This document shows, piece after piece, positions 26,680-35,214 of a stretch of DNA of 64,000 nt. Both the position numbers and the translations under genes were made by a program. Under the pieces are notes generated by a model. That model was not told the origin of the DNA. It saw only the letters and a list, made by a program, of their open reading frames with translations, and ran no database searches. How positions within the stretch are numbered: position 1 is the first letter of the stretch; every line of letters begins with the position of its first letter. Source of the stretch: Flexivirga aerilata. Lineage in GTDB: Bacteria > Actinomycetota > Actinomycetes > Actinomycetales > Dermatophilaceae. The stretch spans positions 1,674,001 through 1,738,000 of the forward strand of contig NZ_JABENB010000001.1 of the NCBI RefSeq assembly GCF_013002715.1. The letters run 5' to 3'.

Positions 26680-28410
26680 TCACCCGCTGGCGGCGACCTG
26701 GCGGATCCGGCGCAGCCCGAGCGCGATGTCGTGCGCGTCGACCGGGGTGGTGCCGATCGGCGGCAGGCCGGCGATCAGCCGGGCGAGCAGCCCGGCCATC
26801 CGGTCGGCGTCGATCGCGTGCCGCGGGTCCTTGGTCCAGCAGGCGGCCAGCACCACGTAGCTGAGCTCGTTGAGCGCGGTCTCCAGCTCGCCCCAGTCGA
26901 CCAGCTGGTGGGGCAGGTCGGTCTGCGCGATCTGCAGGATCTGGGAGCTCTGCAACTGCTCGAAGGCCAGGTCGCGCCGCGCCTGGTAGCCCTTGGGGGA
27001 GGACGACTCGCCGTCCGCGATCGCGAGGAGCAGTCGCTCCAGGGAGCGCAGGGTGCGGCGAAACTGCCGTCGTACCAACGCAATCGGGGCGCGGTGGCCG
27101 GTGACCCAGACGACGAGCACCGACACCCCCGCGCCGACGAGCGTCTCGAGCACGCGCTCGCCGACGATCTCGCCGACCGGCTTGTAGGGGTTGGCGGCGG
27201 TGCTGATCATCAGCGCCATCGGCGTCACGAAGATCACCGCGAGCGCGTAGTTGCGCACCGCGAGCAGCTGGATGCAGAAGACCAGCACGAGGGCGATCAG
27301 CACGATCGCCGCGCCGCGCGGGTGCAGCGCGTGGATCACGAAGAACGCGCCGATGCCGATCACCGTGCCGACGAGGCGGTGCATGGCGCGGTGGGTGAGC
27401 GAGAGCCGGTCGGCGGTCACCGACATCACCAGAGCCGTCGTCATCACCGCCCAGTAGGGGTGCCCGATGTGCAGCCCGTAGGAGATCGCGCAGGTGATCA
27501 GCACGGCCGCGCCGATGCGGCGCGACGCCAGCCACGGCAGCGACGACCGGGACATGCCCCAGCGCATCAGGTAGCGCAGGTCGGGCCGGCCGAGGTAGCG
27601 GCGCTGCTCGACGCCGGTCACCACCACCTCGCTGCCCGGCAGGTGCACCGTGGCCACCTGCTGGATGATCGCCAGGTGCAACTGCCGCAGGTGGGTGTTC
27701 ATCCGGCGCCACTTGGCGAGGCGCGGCTGCCGGCCAACCGCGTCCTCGAGGATCATCGAAGCGACGAAAACCGCTGCGAATGCTTGGTCTCGCAGCCGTG
27801 CGAGGTCGCGGCGCGGGGTGGTGCGGCGGTCCGCGTCGACGTATGCCGCAGCCGCCTCCTCGGCCGCGTCCAGCGCCTCCTGCTCGGCCTGCCGCGGCCG
27901 GGCGAGCTGCAGCAGCAGCGACGCGATCGACGCACTCACGCACCCGATGGCGGCGACGGCGATGATCTTGCCGGCGTTGAGTCCGACGGTCGGCAGGTAG
28001 GACGCGATCGCCGGCCCGATGATGAGGAACATCGCGCCGGGCGGCTCCGCCACGAGCGTGTTGTAGACCAGCACCGTCGACGTCGCGATCGCGGTCAGCA
28101 CCAGGGTGAGCAGCAGCGGGTTACTGCCGACGGCCGCGCCGAGCGCGACGCATGCGACATACGTGATGTCCATGCACGCGAGGATCGAGAGGCGGGACCG
28201 GATCGGGCGGCCCGGCGCGACGATGCCGAGGAAGGCACCGGTGAGGCCGACCAGTCCGAGGCTCGGCCCCAGCAGGACGCTGATCAGGACGACCGCGACC
28301 GCGGTGATCGCGGTCGCGTGCAGCGCGAACTTCCAGCGACCGGGGGCCGGTTTGACCTCGGCGAAGGCCAGCAGCTGACGGCCGAAAGCATCGGTGGCAC
28401 CGGAGGCCAT
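26680..28410 (-). CDS. FUSC-family integral membrane protein
   Basis: A 576-residue protein with two blocks of about five to six hydrophobic segments (residues about 28-165 and 320-450), each followed by a long soluble helical region. The second block contains HPYWAVMTTALVMSVTADRLSLTHRAMHRLVGTVIG, the conserved membrane signature of the FUSC/YccC/aromatic-acid exporter (ArAE-like) group. The substrate is unknown; related proteins export p-hydroxybenzoate or fusaric acid. It starts five bases after the rsgA stop, so it is probably transcribed with aroA and rsgA. Confidence 0.8.
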   Translation of the reverse strand: MASGATDAFGRQLLAFAEVKPAPGRWKFALHATAITAVAVVLISVLLGPSLGLVGLTGAFLGIVAPGRPIRSRLSILACMDITYVACVALGAAVGSNPLLLTLVLTAIATSTVLVYNTLVAEPPGAMFLIIGPAIASYLPTVGLNAGKIIAVAAIGCVSASIASLLLQLARPRQAEQEALDAAEEAAAAYVDADRRTTPRRDLARLRDQAFAAVFVASMILEDAVGRQPRLAKWRRMNTHLRQLHLAIIQQVATVHLPGSEVVVTGVEQRRYLGRPDLRYLMRWGMSRSSLPWLASRRIGAAVLITCAISYGLHIGHPYWAVMTTALVMSVTADRLSLTHRAMHRLVGTVIGIGAFFVIHALHPRGAAIVLIALVLVFCIQLLAVRNYALAVIFVTPMALMISTAANPYKPVGEIVGERVLETLVGAGVSVLVVWVTGHRAPIALVRRQFRRTLRSLERLLLAIADGESSSPKGYQARRDLAFEQLQSSQILQIAQTDLPHQLVDWGELETALNELSYVVLAACWTKDPRHAIDADRMAGLLARLIAGLPPIGTTPVDAHDIALGLRRIRQVAASG

Positions 28411-28415
28411 GGGCG

Positions 28416-29504
28416 TCAGCCGTCCTCGTGCCGGTTTTCGTCGGGGGCGTCGGGGGTGCCGTTGTCGGTGGAGTCGGCGGTGCCGGTGTCGTCGGTCGCG
28501 CCGGATTTCGAGCGCAGCAGGCGGCGCAGCGACGCCAGTCGGGTCGCGCCGGAGGGCCCGGCGTGCCCGTCGGCCACCCATTGGTCGAGGGCGCAGTCGG
28601 CTTCGAGGTGGGTGCAGCCGCGCGGGCAGCCGTCCGTGCCCGCGGCGAGGTCGGGGAAGTTGGCGACGATCCGGCCGATGTCGACGTGGGCCAGCCCGAA
28701 CGACCGCACGCCCGGGGTGTCGATCACCCACCCGCCGTCGGGCAGCGGCAGCGCGATCGCCGAGGTCGAGGTGTGCCGCCCGCGCCCGGTCACCGCGTTG
28801 ACGTGGCCGGTCGCCCGGTCGACGCCCGGCACGAGCGCGTTGACGAGCGTGGACTTGCCGACGCCGGAGTGGCCGACGAGCACGGTCATCCGGTCGTCGA
28901 GGCGTTCGCGCAGCTCGGCGAGGCCGGCGAGGTCGTCAGGGTCGTCGACGGACGCGGAGGTGATGACGTGCGGCACGTCCAATCCCGAGTAATTGGAGAG
29001 GAATTCGTCCGCCGGCGCCAGGTCGGCCTTCGTCAGCACGAGCAGCGGCTCCACCCCTGCGTCGTATGCCGCGACCAGGCACCGGTCGACCATGCCGGTG
29101 CGTGGGGGAGGGTCGGCGAGCGCGGTGACGATCGCGAGCTGGTCGGCGTTGGCGACGATCACCCGCTCGTAGGGGTCGGTGTCGTCGGCGGTGCGGCGCA
29201 GCACGCTGCTGCGCGGTTCGACGCGCACGATGCGGGCGAGTGTGCCGGGGGCGCCGGTGGTGTCACCGACCAGGGCCACGCGGTCGCCGACGACCGTGCT
29301 GGTGCGACCGAGCTCCCGGGCCCGCATGGCGACGACCTCGTGGTCGTCGACGAGGCAGGTCCAGCGGCCGCGGTCGACCGTGGTCACCAGGCCGATGCGC
29401 GCGTCCTCGTGTTTGGGGCGCTCCTTGGTGCGGGGACGGCTGCCGCGCCTGCTGGGGCGCACCCGGACGTCGCTCTCGTCATACGACCGTCTGCCGCGGG
29501 GCAC
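28416..29504 (-). CDS. rsgA: Ribosome small-subunit GTPase RsgA
   Basis: A 362-residue circularly permuted GTPase that helps 30S subunit maturation. The motif order is permuted as expected: an OB-fold region first, then G4 (LTKADL), G1 (VGHSGVGKSTLVN) and G3 (DTPGVRSFGL). The zinc knuckle CPRGCTHLEADCALD is near residue 295. A basic N-terminal extension (about 35 residues) and an acidic Asp/Thr-rich tail are actinobacterial features. It is three bases downstream of aroA, an arrangement common in actinobacteria. Confidence 0.95.
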   Translation of the reverse strand: MPRGRRSYDESDVRVRPSRRGSRPRTKERPKHEDARIGLVTTVDRGRWTCLVDDHEVVAMRARELGRTSTVVGDRVALVGDTTGAPGTLARIVRVEPRSSVLRRTADDTDPYERVIVANADQLAIVTALADPPPRTGMVDRCLVAAYDAGVEPLLVLTKADLAPADEFLSNYSGLDVPHVITSASVDDPDDLAGLAELRERLDDRMTVLVGHSGVGKSTLVNALVPGVDRATGHVNAVTGRGRHTSTSAIALPLPDGGWVIDTPGVRSFGLAHVDIGRIVANFPDLAAGTDGCPRGCTHLEADCALDQWVADGHAGPSGATRLASLRRLLRSKSGATDDTGTADSTDNGTPDAPDENRHEDG

Positions 29505-29507
29505 GCC

Positions 29508-30815
29508 TCAGGCCTCGACCAGCTGCGTCCAGCGGGTCTGGAAGTCGGGCATCGTCTTGGCGACGGTGCCCGCGTCGTGCACCACGAGGCCGGGCACCCG
29601 CAGCCCGAGCACGGCCGCGGCCATCACCATGCGGTGGTCGCCGTAGGTCTGAAAAGTGCTGCCGTGCAACGGTTTCGGGCGGATGACGAGGCCGTCCTCG
29701 AGCTCGCTGACGTCACCGCCGAGGCGGTTCAGCTCGGTCGACAAGGCGGCCAGCCGGTCGGTCTCGTGCCCGCGGATGTGCGCCACGCCGCGCAGGTATG
29801 ACGGGGCATCCGCGAATGCCGCGATCGCCGCGACGACCGGGGTCAGCTCGCTCGCGTCATGCAGATCGAGATCGACCGCCTGCAGGCCGCCGGTGCCGCG
29901 CACGGTCAGGCCCTCGCGGCCGAGCTGCACGTCGGCGCCGAACTGCTGCAGGATCTCGCGGATGTGGTCGCCGGCCTGGGTGGTGGCGTGCGGCCAGCCG
30001 GGCACGGTGACGCTGCCGCCGGCGACGGCTGCTGCGGCGAGGAACGCCGCTGCATTGGACAGGTCGGGCTCGACGTCGAGGTCGAGGGCGTTGATCTCCG
30101 AGGGTTCGACCCGCCACCGGTTGGCCTCGGAGTCGTCGACGAGCACCCCGGCGTCGCGCAGCACCTCGACGGTCATCGCGATGTGCGGCAGTGACGGGAC
30201 CGGCTTGCCCTCGTGGATGACGGTGATGCCGTCGTCGTAGCGGGCGCCGGCGAGCAGTAGCGCGCTGACGAACTGCGACGAGCCCGACGCGTCGATGCGC
30301 ACGGTGCCGCCGCCGACCCGTCCGTCGCCGGTGAGCTGGAAGGGCAGGGAGTCGCCGGCGACGTCGATGCCGAGGCTGCGCAGGGCCTCGAGCACGGGGC
30401 CCATCGGCCGCCGCCGGGCCGCCTCGTCACCGTCGAACTCGACCGTGCCGTCGGCGAGCGCGGCGACCGGCGGCAGGAAGCGCATCACGGTGCCGGCCAG
30501 TCCGCAGTCGATCGCGGCGGGGCCGTGCAGCGGCGCGGGTTCGACGATCCATTCGGTGTCGTCGTCGGTGGTCTGGATCTTCGTGCCGAGCGCCTGCAGC
30601 GCCTCGCACATCAGCGTGCTGTCGCGCGAGCGCAGCGGCCGCACCAGCCGCGACGGCTCCTTGGCGAGCGCGGCGAGCACCAGGTAGCGGTTGGTGAGCG
30701 ACTTGCTGCCGGGCACGGTCACGACCGCGTCGAGCGGCTGCCGGGCGAGCGGGGCGAGCCAGTCGCCGGCGGCGAGCGTGGCGGTGGAGGTCGGATGCGC
30801 GGGATCGGAGCTCAT
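29508..30815 (-). CDS. aroA: 3-phosphoshikimate 1-carboxyvinyltransferase (EPSP synthase)
   Basis: A 435-residue enzyme that joins phosphoenolpyruvate to shikimate-3-phosphate in the aromatic amino-acid pathway. Visible motifs are [18 protein letters not shown] (substrate lysine), [17 protein letters not shown] (matching the LGNAGTAMRPL loop), [15 protein letters not shown] and [16 protein letters not shown]. The NAGTAMR core is replaced by LAGTVMR, a variant seen in actinobacterial enzymes. It is the first gene of aroA-rsgA-FUSC. Upstream lies 51-bp repeat array B. Confidence 0.95.
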   Translation of the reverse strand: MSSDPAHPTSTATLAAGDWLAPLARQPLDAVVTVPGSKSLTNRYLVLAALAKEPSRLVRPLRSRDSTLMCEALQALGTKIQTTDDDTEWIVEPAPLHGPAAIDCGLAGTVMRFLPPVAALADGTVEFDGDEAARRRPMGPVLEALRSLGIDVAGDSLPFQLTGDGRVGGGTVRIDASGSSQFVSALLLAGARYDDGITVIHEGKPVPSLPHIAMTVEVLRDAGVLVDDSEANRWRVEPSEINALDLDVEPDLSNAAAFLAAAAVAGGSVTVPGWPHATTQAGDHIREILQQFGADVQLGREGLTVRGTGGLQAVDLDLHDASELTPVVAAIAAFADAPSYLRGVAHIRGHETDRLAALSTELNRLGGDVSELEDGLVIRPKPLHGSTFQTYGDHRMVMAAAVLGLRVPGLVVHDAGTVAKTMPDFQTRWTQLVEA

Positions 30816-30867
30816 GTTGGGCTACAGGCTACCGATTCTCCGCGGGGGTGGTGGCCCGTAGTGGGGC

Positions 30868-31071
30868 GTGCAGAAGTCGCGACGGTTGCGGGGTGTGCAC
30901 GGGTTCGGGCCGGTGGGCGTGCAGAAGTCGCGACGGTTGCGGGGTGTGCACGGGTCCGGGCCGGGAAACGTGCACAAGTCGCGACGGTTGCGGGGTATGC
31001 GCGGGTTCGCGCTGGTGGGCGTGCAGAAGTCGCGACGGTTGCGGGGTGTGCACGGGTGTCGTCGCTGCGGC
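30868..31071. repeat. 51-bp tandem repeat array B (four units)
   Basis: Units start at 30868, 30919, 30970 and 31021, each 51 bases. They share the GTGCAGAAGTCGCGACGG core of array A, with TTGCGG in place of the TCGCGG that follows it there. The third unit is the most changed (GTGCACAAG start, GGGAAAC end). The array occupies the 270-base space between the divergent aroA and SRAP genes and therefore lies where both promoters should be. Confidence 0.9.
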
Positions 31072-31072
31072 A

Positions 31073-31078
31073 TACGCT
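31073..31078 (+). promoter_or_regulatory. Putative leaderless -10 box of the SRAP gene
   Basis: TACGCT lies seven bases before the ATG at 31086, directly after the last 51-bp repeat unit; no Shine-Dalgarno sequence is present. Confidence 0.4.
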
Positions 31079-31085
31079 GACCGGC

Positions 31086-31919
31086 ATGTGTGGCCGGTAT
31101 GCCGCGAGCTTCGCACCCGACGACCTCGTCGACGACTTCGAGATCGACGTCGACCGCACCGACGAACGCAGCCGGTCGGTGCTGGTCAATCCGCAGGACC
31201 CGCCCGCGGGCACGCCGGACTGGAACATGGCGCCGACCAAGCAGGCGCCCGTCGTGCTCACCCGCACCCCGCGCGACCAGCCCGACGCCGACCCGCAGCG
31301 GCAACTGCGGCTGCTGACCTGGGGACTGGTGCCGAGCTGGGCGAAGGACACCAAGGTGGGGCTGCGCATGATCAACGCCCGCGCCGAGACGCTGCTCGAC
31401 AAGAGCGCCTACGCCAAGGCCGCGCTCGCGAGGCGCTGCCTGGTGCCGGCCGACGGCTGGTACGAGTGGCAGGCCAGCCCGACGGCCACCGACAGCAAGG
31501 GCAAGCCGCGCAAGCAGCCGTTCTACATCCACCGCGCTGACGACGAACCCACTGCGTTTGCAGGCGTTTACGAGTTCTGGCGGGACAAGAGCCTGCCCGA
31601 TGACGACCCCAACGCCTGGCTGGTCAGCTATGCGATCGTGACCACCGCGGCCGAGCCCGGGCTCGATCGCATCCACGACCGGCAGCCGCTCGTGCTCGAC
31701 AAGGACCGCTGGTCCGACTGGCTCGATCTGGCCACCACCGACCCCGACGCGGTCCGCGCGCTGCTGGAGCCCGAGCCGGCCGGCCGGTTCGAGGCGTGGC
31801 CGGTCGGCAAGGCCGTCGGCTCCGGCCGCAACAACGGCGCCGAGCTGATCGCACCCGCTCCCGCCGACCAGCTCGACGGCGTCGTCGACCCGATGACCGG
31901 CGAGGTGCTGCAGCCATGA
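31086..31919 (+). CDS. SRAP domain protein (YedK/HMCES family)
   Basis: A 277-residue protein of the SOS-response-associated peptidase family. Members form a DNA-protein crosslink with abasic sites in single-stranded DNA and so shield them. The active residues are all present: Cys2 directly after the initiator (MCGRYA), the asparagine in DWNMAPT, the glutamate in PADGWYEW and the histidine in LDRIHDRQPLVL. LTWGLVPSW is also conserved. Because Cys2 must be exposed, the start at 31086 is fixed. The next gene overlaps by four bases. Confidence 0.93.
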   Translation: MCGRYAASFAPDDLVDDFEIDVDRTDERSRSVLVNPQDPPAGTPDWNMAPTKQAPVVLTRTPRDQPDADPQRQLRLLTWGLVPSWAKDTKVGLRMINARAETLLDKSAYAKAALARRCLVPADGWYEWQASPTATDSKGKPRKQPFYIHRADDEPTAFAGVYEFWRDKSLPDDDPNAWLVSYAIVTTAAEPGLDRIHDRQPLVLDKDRWSDWLDLATTDPDAVRALLEPEPAGRFEAWPVGKAVGSGRNNGAELIAPAPADQLDGVVDPMTGEVLQP

Positions 31920-32557
31920 GCACCCCCAAGCCGCGCACGATCGACACCCCGCAGGGCCCTGCCCGGGCGTATGTCGAGCGCCCCGCACCGGCCACCCCGG
32001 TCCGCGGCAGCGTGGTCGTCAGTCACGGCGCCGGTGGCGGCATCGACGCCGCCGACCTCGTCGCCCTGCGTGCGCTGGTCGACGACGGCTGGACCTACGT
32101 GCGGGTCGAGCAGCCGTGGCGGGTCGCCGGCAGGAAGGTCGCGACACCGCCGAAAACCCTTGATGCTGCGTGGATTCCGATCATCACCGCGCTGCGCAAG
32201 GGCCGCTGGGCCATCCCCGGTCCGCTCGTGACCGGCGGCCGCTCGGCCGGGGCGCGGGTCGCCTGCCGCACCGCTGCAGAGGTCGGCGCCGACGCCGTGC
32301 TGGCGCTGTCCTTCCCGCTGCACGTGCCCGGCAACCCGGAGAAATCGCGGGCGTTCGAGGCGCAGGAAGTGCTGCAGGCGGGGCTGCCGTTGTGCGTCAT
32401 ACAAGGAAGGCGGGACCCGTTCGGCGATCCAGGCGAGGTGCGCGCCGCGCTCGGGACGGCGCCGACGATCGCGCCGGTCACTGGCGACCACTCCCTGGCT
32501 CGCGGCGCCGACGAGGTGGTCGCCGCCGCACGCGACTGGCTCGCCACCATCTCGTGA
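31916..32557 (+). CDS. Alpha/beta hydrolase family protein (KANL3/TEX30-like)
   Basis: A 213-residue predicted hydrolase. The family landmarks are VVVSHGAGGGIDAADL (oxyanion region), the nucleophile elbow GGRSAGARVA with its serine, VIQGRRDPFGDP carrying the acid residue, and the histidine in GDHSLAR. This dienelactone-hydrolase-like set is annotated in many actinobacteria without a known substrate. It is coupled to the SRAP gene by an ATGA overlap, hinting at a shared role, although nothing in the sequence shows one. Confidence 0.8.
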   Translation: MSTPKPRTIDTPQGPARAYVERPAPATPVRGSVVVSHGAGGGIDAADLVALRALVDDGWTYVRVEQPWRVAGRKVATPPKTLDAAWIPIITALRKGRWAIPGPLVTGGRSAGARVACRTAAEVGADAVLALSFPLHVPGNPEKSRAFEAQEVLQAGLPLCVIQGRRDPFGDPGEVRAALGTAPTIAPVTGDHSLARGADEVVAAARDWLATIS

Positions 32558-32610
32558 GCGGGAGTGCGCCCCGCGTCACGGTCGCTTACGGGACGCGCGG
32601 GTTTCCGGCG

Positions 32611-32616
32611 TACGTT
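32611..32616 (+). promoter_or_regulatory. Putative leaderless -10 box of fgd
   Basis: TACGTT ends seven bases before the fgd ATG at 32624, and there is no Shine-Dalgarno sequence between. Confidence 0.4.
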
Positions 32617-32623
32617 TGACCAC

Positions 32624-33628
32624 ATGACGCTGACCATCGGATACAAAGCATCCGCAGAGCAGTTCGCCCCCAAGGAGCTCGTCGACCTGGCCGTCGAGGC
32701 CGAACGCGTCGGACTGGACAGCGCGTTCGCCTCCGACCACTTCCAGCCGTGGCGGCACGAGGGCGGCCACGCCCCGCACGCACTCACCTGGATGGCCGCG
32801 GCCGGCGCCCGCACCGAGCGGATCAAGCTCGGCACCTCGGTGATGACGCCGACCTTCCGCTACAACCCGGCGGTGCTCGCCCAGACCTTCGCCACCATGG
32901 GCTGCCTCTACCCGGGCCGCATCATCGCCGGCTTCGGTACCGGCGAGGCGCTCAACGAGATCGCGGTCGGGCAGGAGGAGTGGCCGGAGTTCAAGGAGCG
33001 TTTCGCCCGCCTGCGCGAGGCGGTGCGGCTCATGCGGCAGCTCTGGACCAAGGGCCGCGTCAGCTTCGACGGCGACTACTACCGCACGGTCGACGCGACC
33101 ATCTACGACCGCCCCGAGCAGCCGATCCCGGTCTACATCGCGGCTGGCGGCCCGACCGTCGCCAAGTACGCCGGCCGGATGGGCGACGGGATGATCGTCA
33201 CCTCCGGCAAGGGCATGGAGCTGTATGCCGACAAGCTCGTCCCCGCGATGCGCGAGGGGGAGGAGCTGGGCAAGCGGGCGCCGGGCTCGGTCGAGCAGCT
33301 GCTCGAGGTGAAGATCTCCTACGACCGCGACCCCGACCGTGCGCTGGAGAACACCCGATTCTGGGCGCCGCTCGCGCTCACTCCCGAGCAGAAGCACAGC
33401 ATCGACGACCCGGTGGAAATGGAGCGGGCGGCCGACGCGCTGCCGATCGAGCAGATCGCCTCACGGTGGATCGTCGCGTCCGACGCACAGACCGTGGTCG
33501 ACGGCGTCCGCCCGTATGTCGACCTCGGCTTCACTCACTTGGTGGTGCACGGACCGGGGCAGGACCAGCGGCGTTTCCTCGAGCAGTTCAGCCAGGACGT
33601 GGTGCCCGCGCTGCGCGAGGCGTTCTGA
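32624..33628 (+). CDS. fgd: F420-dependent glucose-6-phosphate dehydrogenase
   Basis: A 334-residue luciferase-like monooxygenase-fold enzyme. It reduces coenzyme F420 with glucose-6-phosphate, giving 6-phosphogluconolactone and F420H2. Sequence blocks match mycobacterial FGD1 closely: [16 protein letters not shown] start ([12 protein letters not shown]), [73 protein letters not shown] and [18 protein letters not shown]. The active-site His in DHFQPW and Glu in GTGEAL are kept. It implies that the organism makes F420. The stop codon lies in the first of four 15-bp direct repeats. Confidence 0.95.
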   Translation: MTLTIGYKASAEQFAPKELVDLAVEAERVGLDSAFASDHFQPWRHEGGHAPHALTWMAAAGARTERIKLGTSVMTPTFRYNPAVLAQTFATMGCLYPGRIIAGFGTGEALNEIAVGQEEWPEFKERFARLREAVRLMRQLWTKGRVSFDGDYYRTVDATIYDRPEQPIPVYIAAGGPTVAKYAGRMGDGMIVTSGKGMELYADKLVPAMREGEELGKRAPGSVEQLLEVKISYDRDPDRALENTRFWAPLALTPEQKHSIDDPVEMERAADALPIEQIASRWIVASDAQTVVDGVRPYVDLGFTHLVVHGPGQDQRRFLEQFSQDVVPALREAF

Positions 33629-33680
33629 CCTTCGGCGTTCTGACCTTCGACGTTCTGACCTTCGGCGTGCTGACCTGGGA
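33621..33680. repeat. 15-bp direct repeat, four copies at the fgd stop
   Basis: CGTTCTGACCTTCGG recurs at 33621, 33636 and 33651, with a variant at 33666. The period is five codons, so each copy repeats the fgd TGA in the same frame. Confidence 0.85.
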
Positions 33681-33690
33681 GCTCTGACTC

Positions 33691-33870
33691 TCAGGCGACG
33701 CTGGTGCGGTGGCCGTCCTCGGCCAGCGGCTCGGCGGCCGGCTCGGTGGGCATCGTGACCGCGCCGCGTGCCGCGCGCCGCTCGCTCCACAGCGTGCCGC
33801 CGACGAGCACGGCCACGAAGACGATCGAGAGCGTGTAGATCGCGGCGACGGAGTAGATCGCGAAGGTCAC
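33691..33870 (-). CDS. Small single-span membrane protein
   Basis: A 59-residue protein starting at GTG 33870. Residues 4-27 (AIYSVAAIYTLSIVFVAVLVGG) form one membrane segment, followed by a basic WSERRAARG stop-transfer stretch and an acidic hydrophilic tail. Codon use is typical of the genome, and its 180 bases fill the gap between fgd and the sigR region on the opposite strand. No Shine-Dalgarno sequence is obvious. A compact nested hairpin lies 17 bases upstream of the start and may control expression. Not recognised; could be a subunit or regulator of a larger membrane complex. Confidence 0.55.
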   Translation of the reverse strand: MTFAIYSVAAIYTLSIVFVAVLVGGTLWSERRAARGAVTMPTEPAAEPLAEDGHRTSVA

Positions 33871-33886
33871 GATCCGAGAAATTATC

Positions 33887-33948
33887 GGTGCCTCTCACAG
33901 GCGTCAAGCGGCTCCCGCGAGCCTGTGATCCAACTCACCGAAGGCACC
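33887..33948 (-). ncRNA. Structured leader RNA (candidate cis-regulator)
   Basis: On the minus strand three nested helices can be drawn: P1 GGTGCCT/AGGCACC (7 bp), P2 CACAGGC/GCCTGTG (7 bp) and P3 GCGG/CCGC with a GAG loop. An asymmetric internal loop separates P1 and P2. It sits 17 bases ahead of the small membrane protein start. It matches no riboswitch class I can identify. The rest of the 33871-34234 gap holds a SigR-type promoter and an in-frame SigR extension. Confidence 0.4.
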
Positions 33949-34055
33949 CCGAAAAGCACATCGGTGTCGGATATTTCTGGCCGGGTTATTGCCTTATCAA
34001 TCCGGGGTGTCGGTCGGGGCGCTTCGCCCGCAACTCGCGGGTGCCGGCCGGGCCC

Positions 34056-34083
34056 GGGAATGCCGGACGGGGCGGCCGGCGTT
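34056..34083 (+). promoter_or_regulatory. SigR-type (thiol-stress) promoter of sigR
   Basis: GGGAAT at 34056-34061 and CGTT at 34080-34083 are 18 bases apart, matching the SigR/SigH consensus GGGAAY-N16-18-CGTT. Transcription would begin near 34089-34091, at an ATG in frame with sigR. This gives positive autoregulation. Confidence 0.75.
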
Positions 34084-34234
34084 GAGGGGGATGTCACGAC
34101 CCACGGACTTACCGCTTCGAGGAGTCAGTTTGCTGCACGCCCCCATGACGCTGTCCGAGCCGAGCGGCTCGGGCGCCGGCCCGTCGACCGCCACCGCCGA
34201 CCCGCGCGCCGCGGTCGGACTAGGGTTGACCCCG

Positions 34235-34879
34235 ATGACCACTCAATCCGGCGAGAGCCAGGACCGGCCCGCCGAGGACCCCAACCTCGACGTCGCGGCC
34301 GAGTCGGAGACCGCGCGCGCCGCTCGCTTCGAGCAGGACGCGATGCCCTACCTGGACCAGCTCTACAGCGCGGCGCTGCGCACCACCCGCAACCCGGCCG
34401 ACGCCGAGGACCTGGTGCAGGAGACGTTCGCCAAGGCGTTCGCGGCCTTCCACCAGTACAAGCCGGGCACCAACCTCAAGGCCTGGCTCTACCGGATCCT
34501 GACCAACACCTACATCAACAACTACCGCAAGCGGCAGCGGCAGCCCCAGCAGTCGGACGCCGCCGAGATCGAGGACTACCAGCTGGCCCGCGCCGAGGCG
34601 CACACCTCCCGTGGCCTGCGGTCGGCCGAGACCGAGGCGCTCGACCACCTGCCCGACAGCGACGTCAAGCGCGCGCTGCAGGAAGTGCCCGAGGACTTCC
34701 GGTTGGCCGTGTACCTGGCCGACGTCGAAGGTTTCTCCTACAAGGAGATCGCCGAAATCATGGATACGCCGATCGGCACGGTGATGTCGCGACTGCACCG
34801 CGGTCGCCGGCAGTTGCGTGAGTTGCTCACCGATTACGCCGTCGAGCGCGGATTTATTAAGGAAGGGGCGTCTTCCTGA
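34235..34879 (+). CDS. sigR: RNA polymerase sigma factor SigR (ECF)
   Basis: A 214-residue ECF sigma factor of the SigR/SigH group that directs the thiol-oxidative stress response. Region 2 (about residues 35-105) has [31 protein letters not shown] and [18 protein letters not shown]. Region 4 (about 145-200) has [48 protein letters not shown]. The next gene is its redox anti-sigma factor, joined by TGATG. The short start 34235 follows TAGGGT by eight bases, so a leaderless vegetative transcript is likely. The frame stays open upstream to the ATG at 34091, which sits at the predicted start of the SigR-type promoter. That would give a form with 48 extra residues. Confidence 0.93.
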   Translation: MTTQSGESQDRPAEDPNLDVAAESETARAARFEQDAMPYLDQLYSAALRTTRNPADAEDLVQETFAKAFAAFHQYKPGTNLKAWLYRILTNTYINNYRKRQRQPQQSDAAEIEDYQLARAEAHTSRGLRSAETEALDHLPDSDVKRALQEVPEDFRLAVYLADVEGFSYKEIAEIMDTPIGTVMSRLHRGRRQLRELLTDYAVERGFIKEGASS

Positions 34880-35139
34880 TGGGCGCCGAATGCAGCGATT
34901 ACGTTTCGCGGATTTTCCAATACCTCGACGGTGAGCTGGACGACGAGGGCCGTGCCCGGCTCAAGGAGCACCTCGACGGGTGCCCGCCGTGCCTGGACGA
35001 GTACGAGCTGGACGCTCTGCTCAAGGCGCTAGTCCGGCGCTCCTGCGCGTGTGAGCAGGCGCCCGACGCGTTGCGCGCGCAGATCCTCACCCGGATCACC
35101 AGCGTCCAGGTGACGACCGTCCGGGTCCGCGAGGCCTGA
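34879..35139 (+). CDS. rsrA: Redox-sensitive zinc anti-sigma factor RsrA
   Basis: An 86-residue zinc-containing anti-sigma (ZAS) protein. The HxxxCxxC motif is present (HLDGCPPC, about residues 31-38), along with the upstream Cys in GAECSDYV. Two more cysteines (RRSCACEQ) follow. In the reduced, zinc-bound state the family member RsrA holds SigR inactive; disulfide formation between motif cysteines releases it. It overlaps sigR by one base (TGATG), which helps keep the two proteins in balance. Confidence 0.93.
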   Translation: MGAECSDYVSRIFQYLDGELDDEGRARLKEHLDGCPPCLDEYELDALLKALVRRSCACEQAPDALRAQILTRITSVQVTTVRVREA

Positions 35140-35156
35140 CGCCATACGTCATACGA

Positions 35157-35190
35157 AAGGGGAGGCACACCGCGTGGTGTGCCTCCCCTT
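35157..35190. terminator. Bidirectional terminator between rsrA and bL37
   Basis: A perfect 15-bp stem (AAGGGGAGGCACACC, arms 35157-35171 and 35176-35190) with a GCGT loop. It lies between convergent genes and is flanked by GTCATACGA and TCGTATGAC, which extend the symmetry. Confidence 0.85.
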
Positions 35191-35214
35191 GTCGTCGTAT
35201 GACGGTGCCGCTTC

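Noticed and set aside
23344..31071. 51-bp and 19-bp arrays as CRISPR arrays
   Set aside because: Units are contiguous with no unique spacers, periods are 51 and 19 bases, and no cas genes are present.
34146..34235. ATG at 34146 as the SigR start
   Set aside because: It has neither a ribosome site nor a promoter nearby; 34235 and 34091 are better supported.
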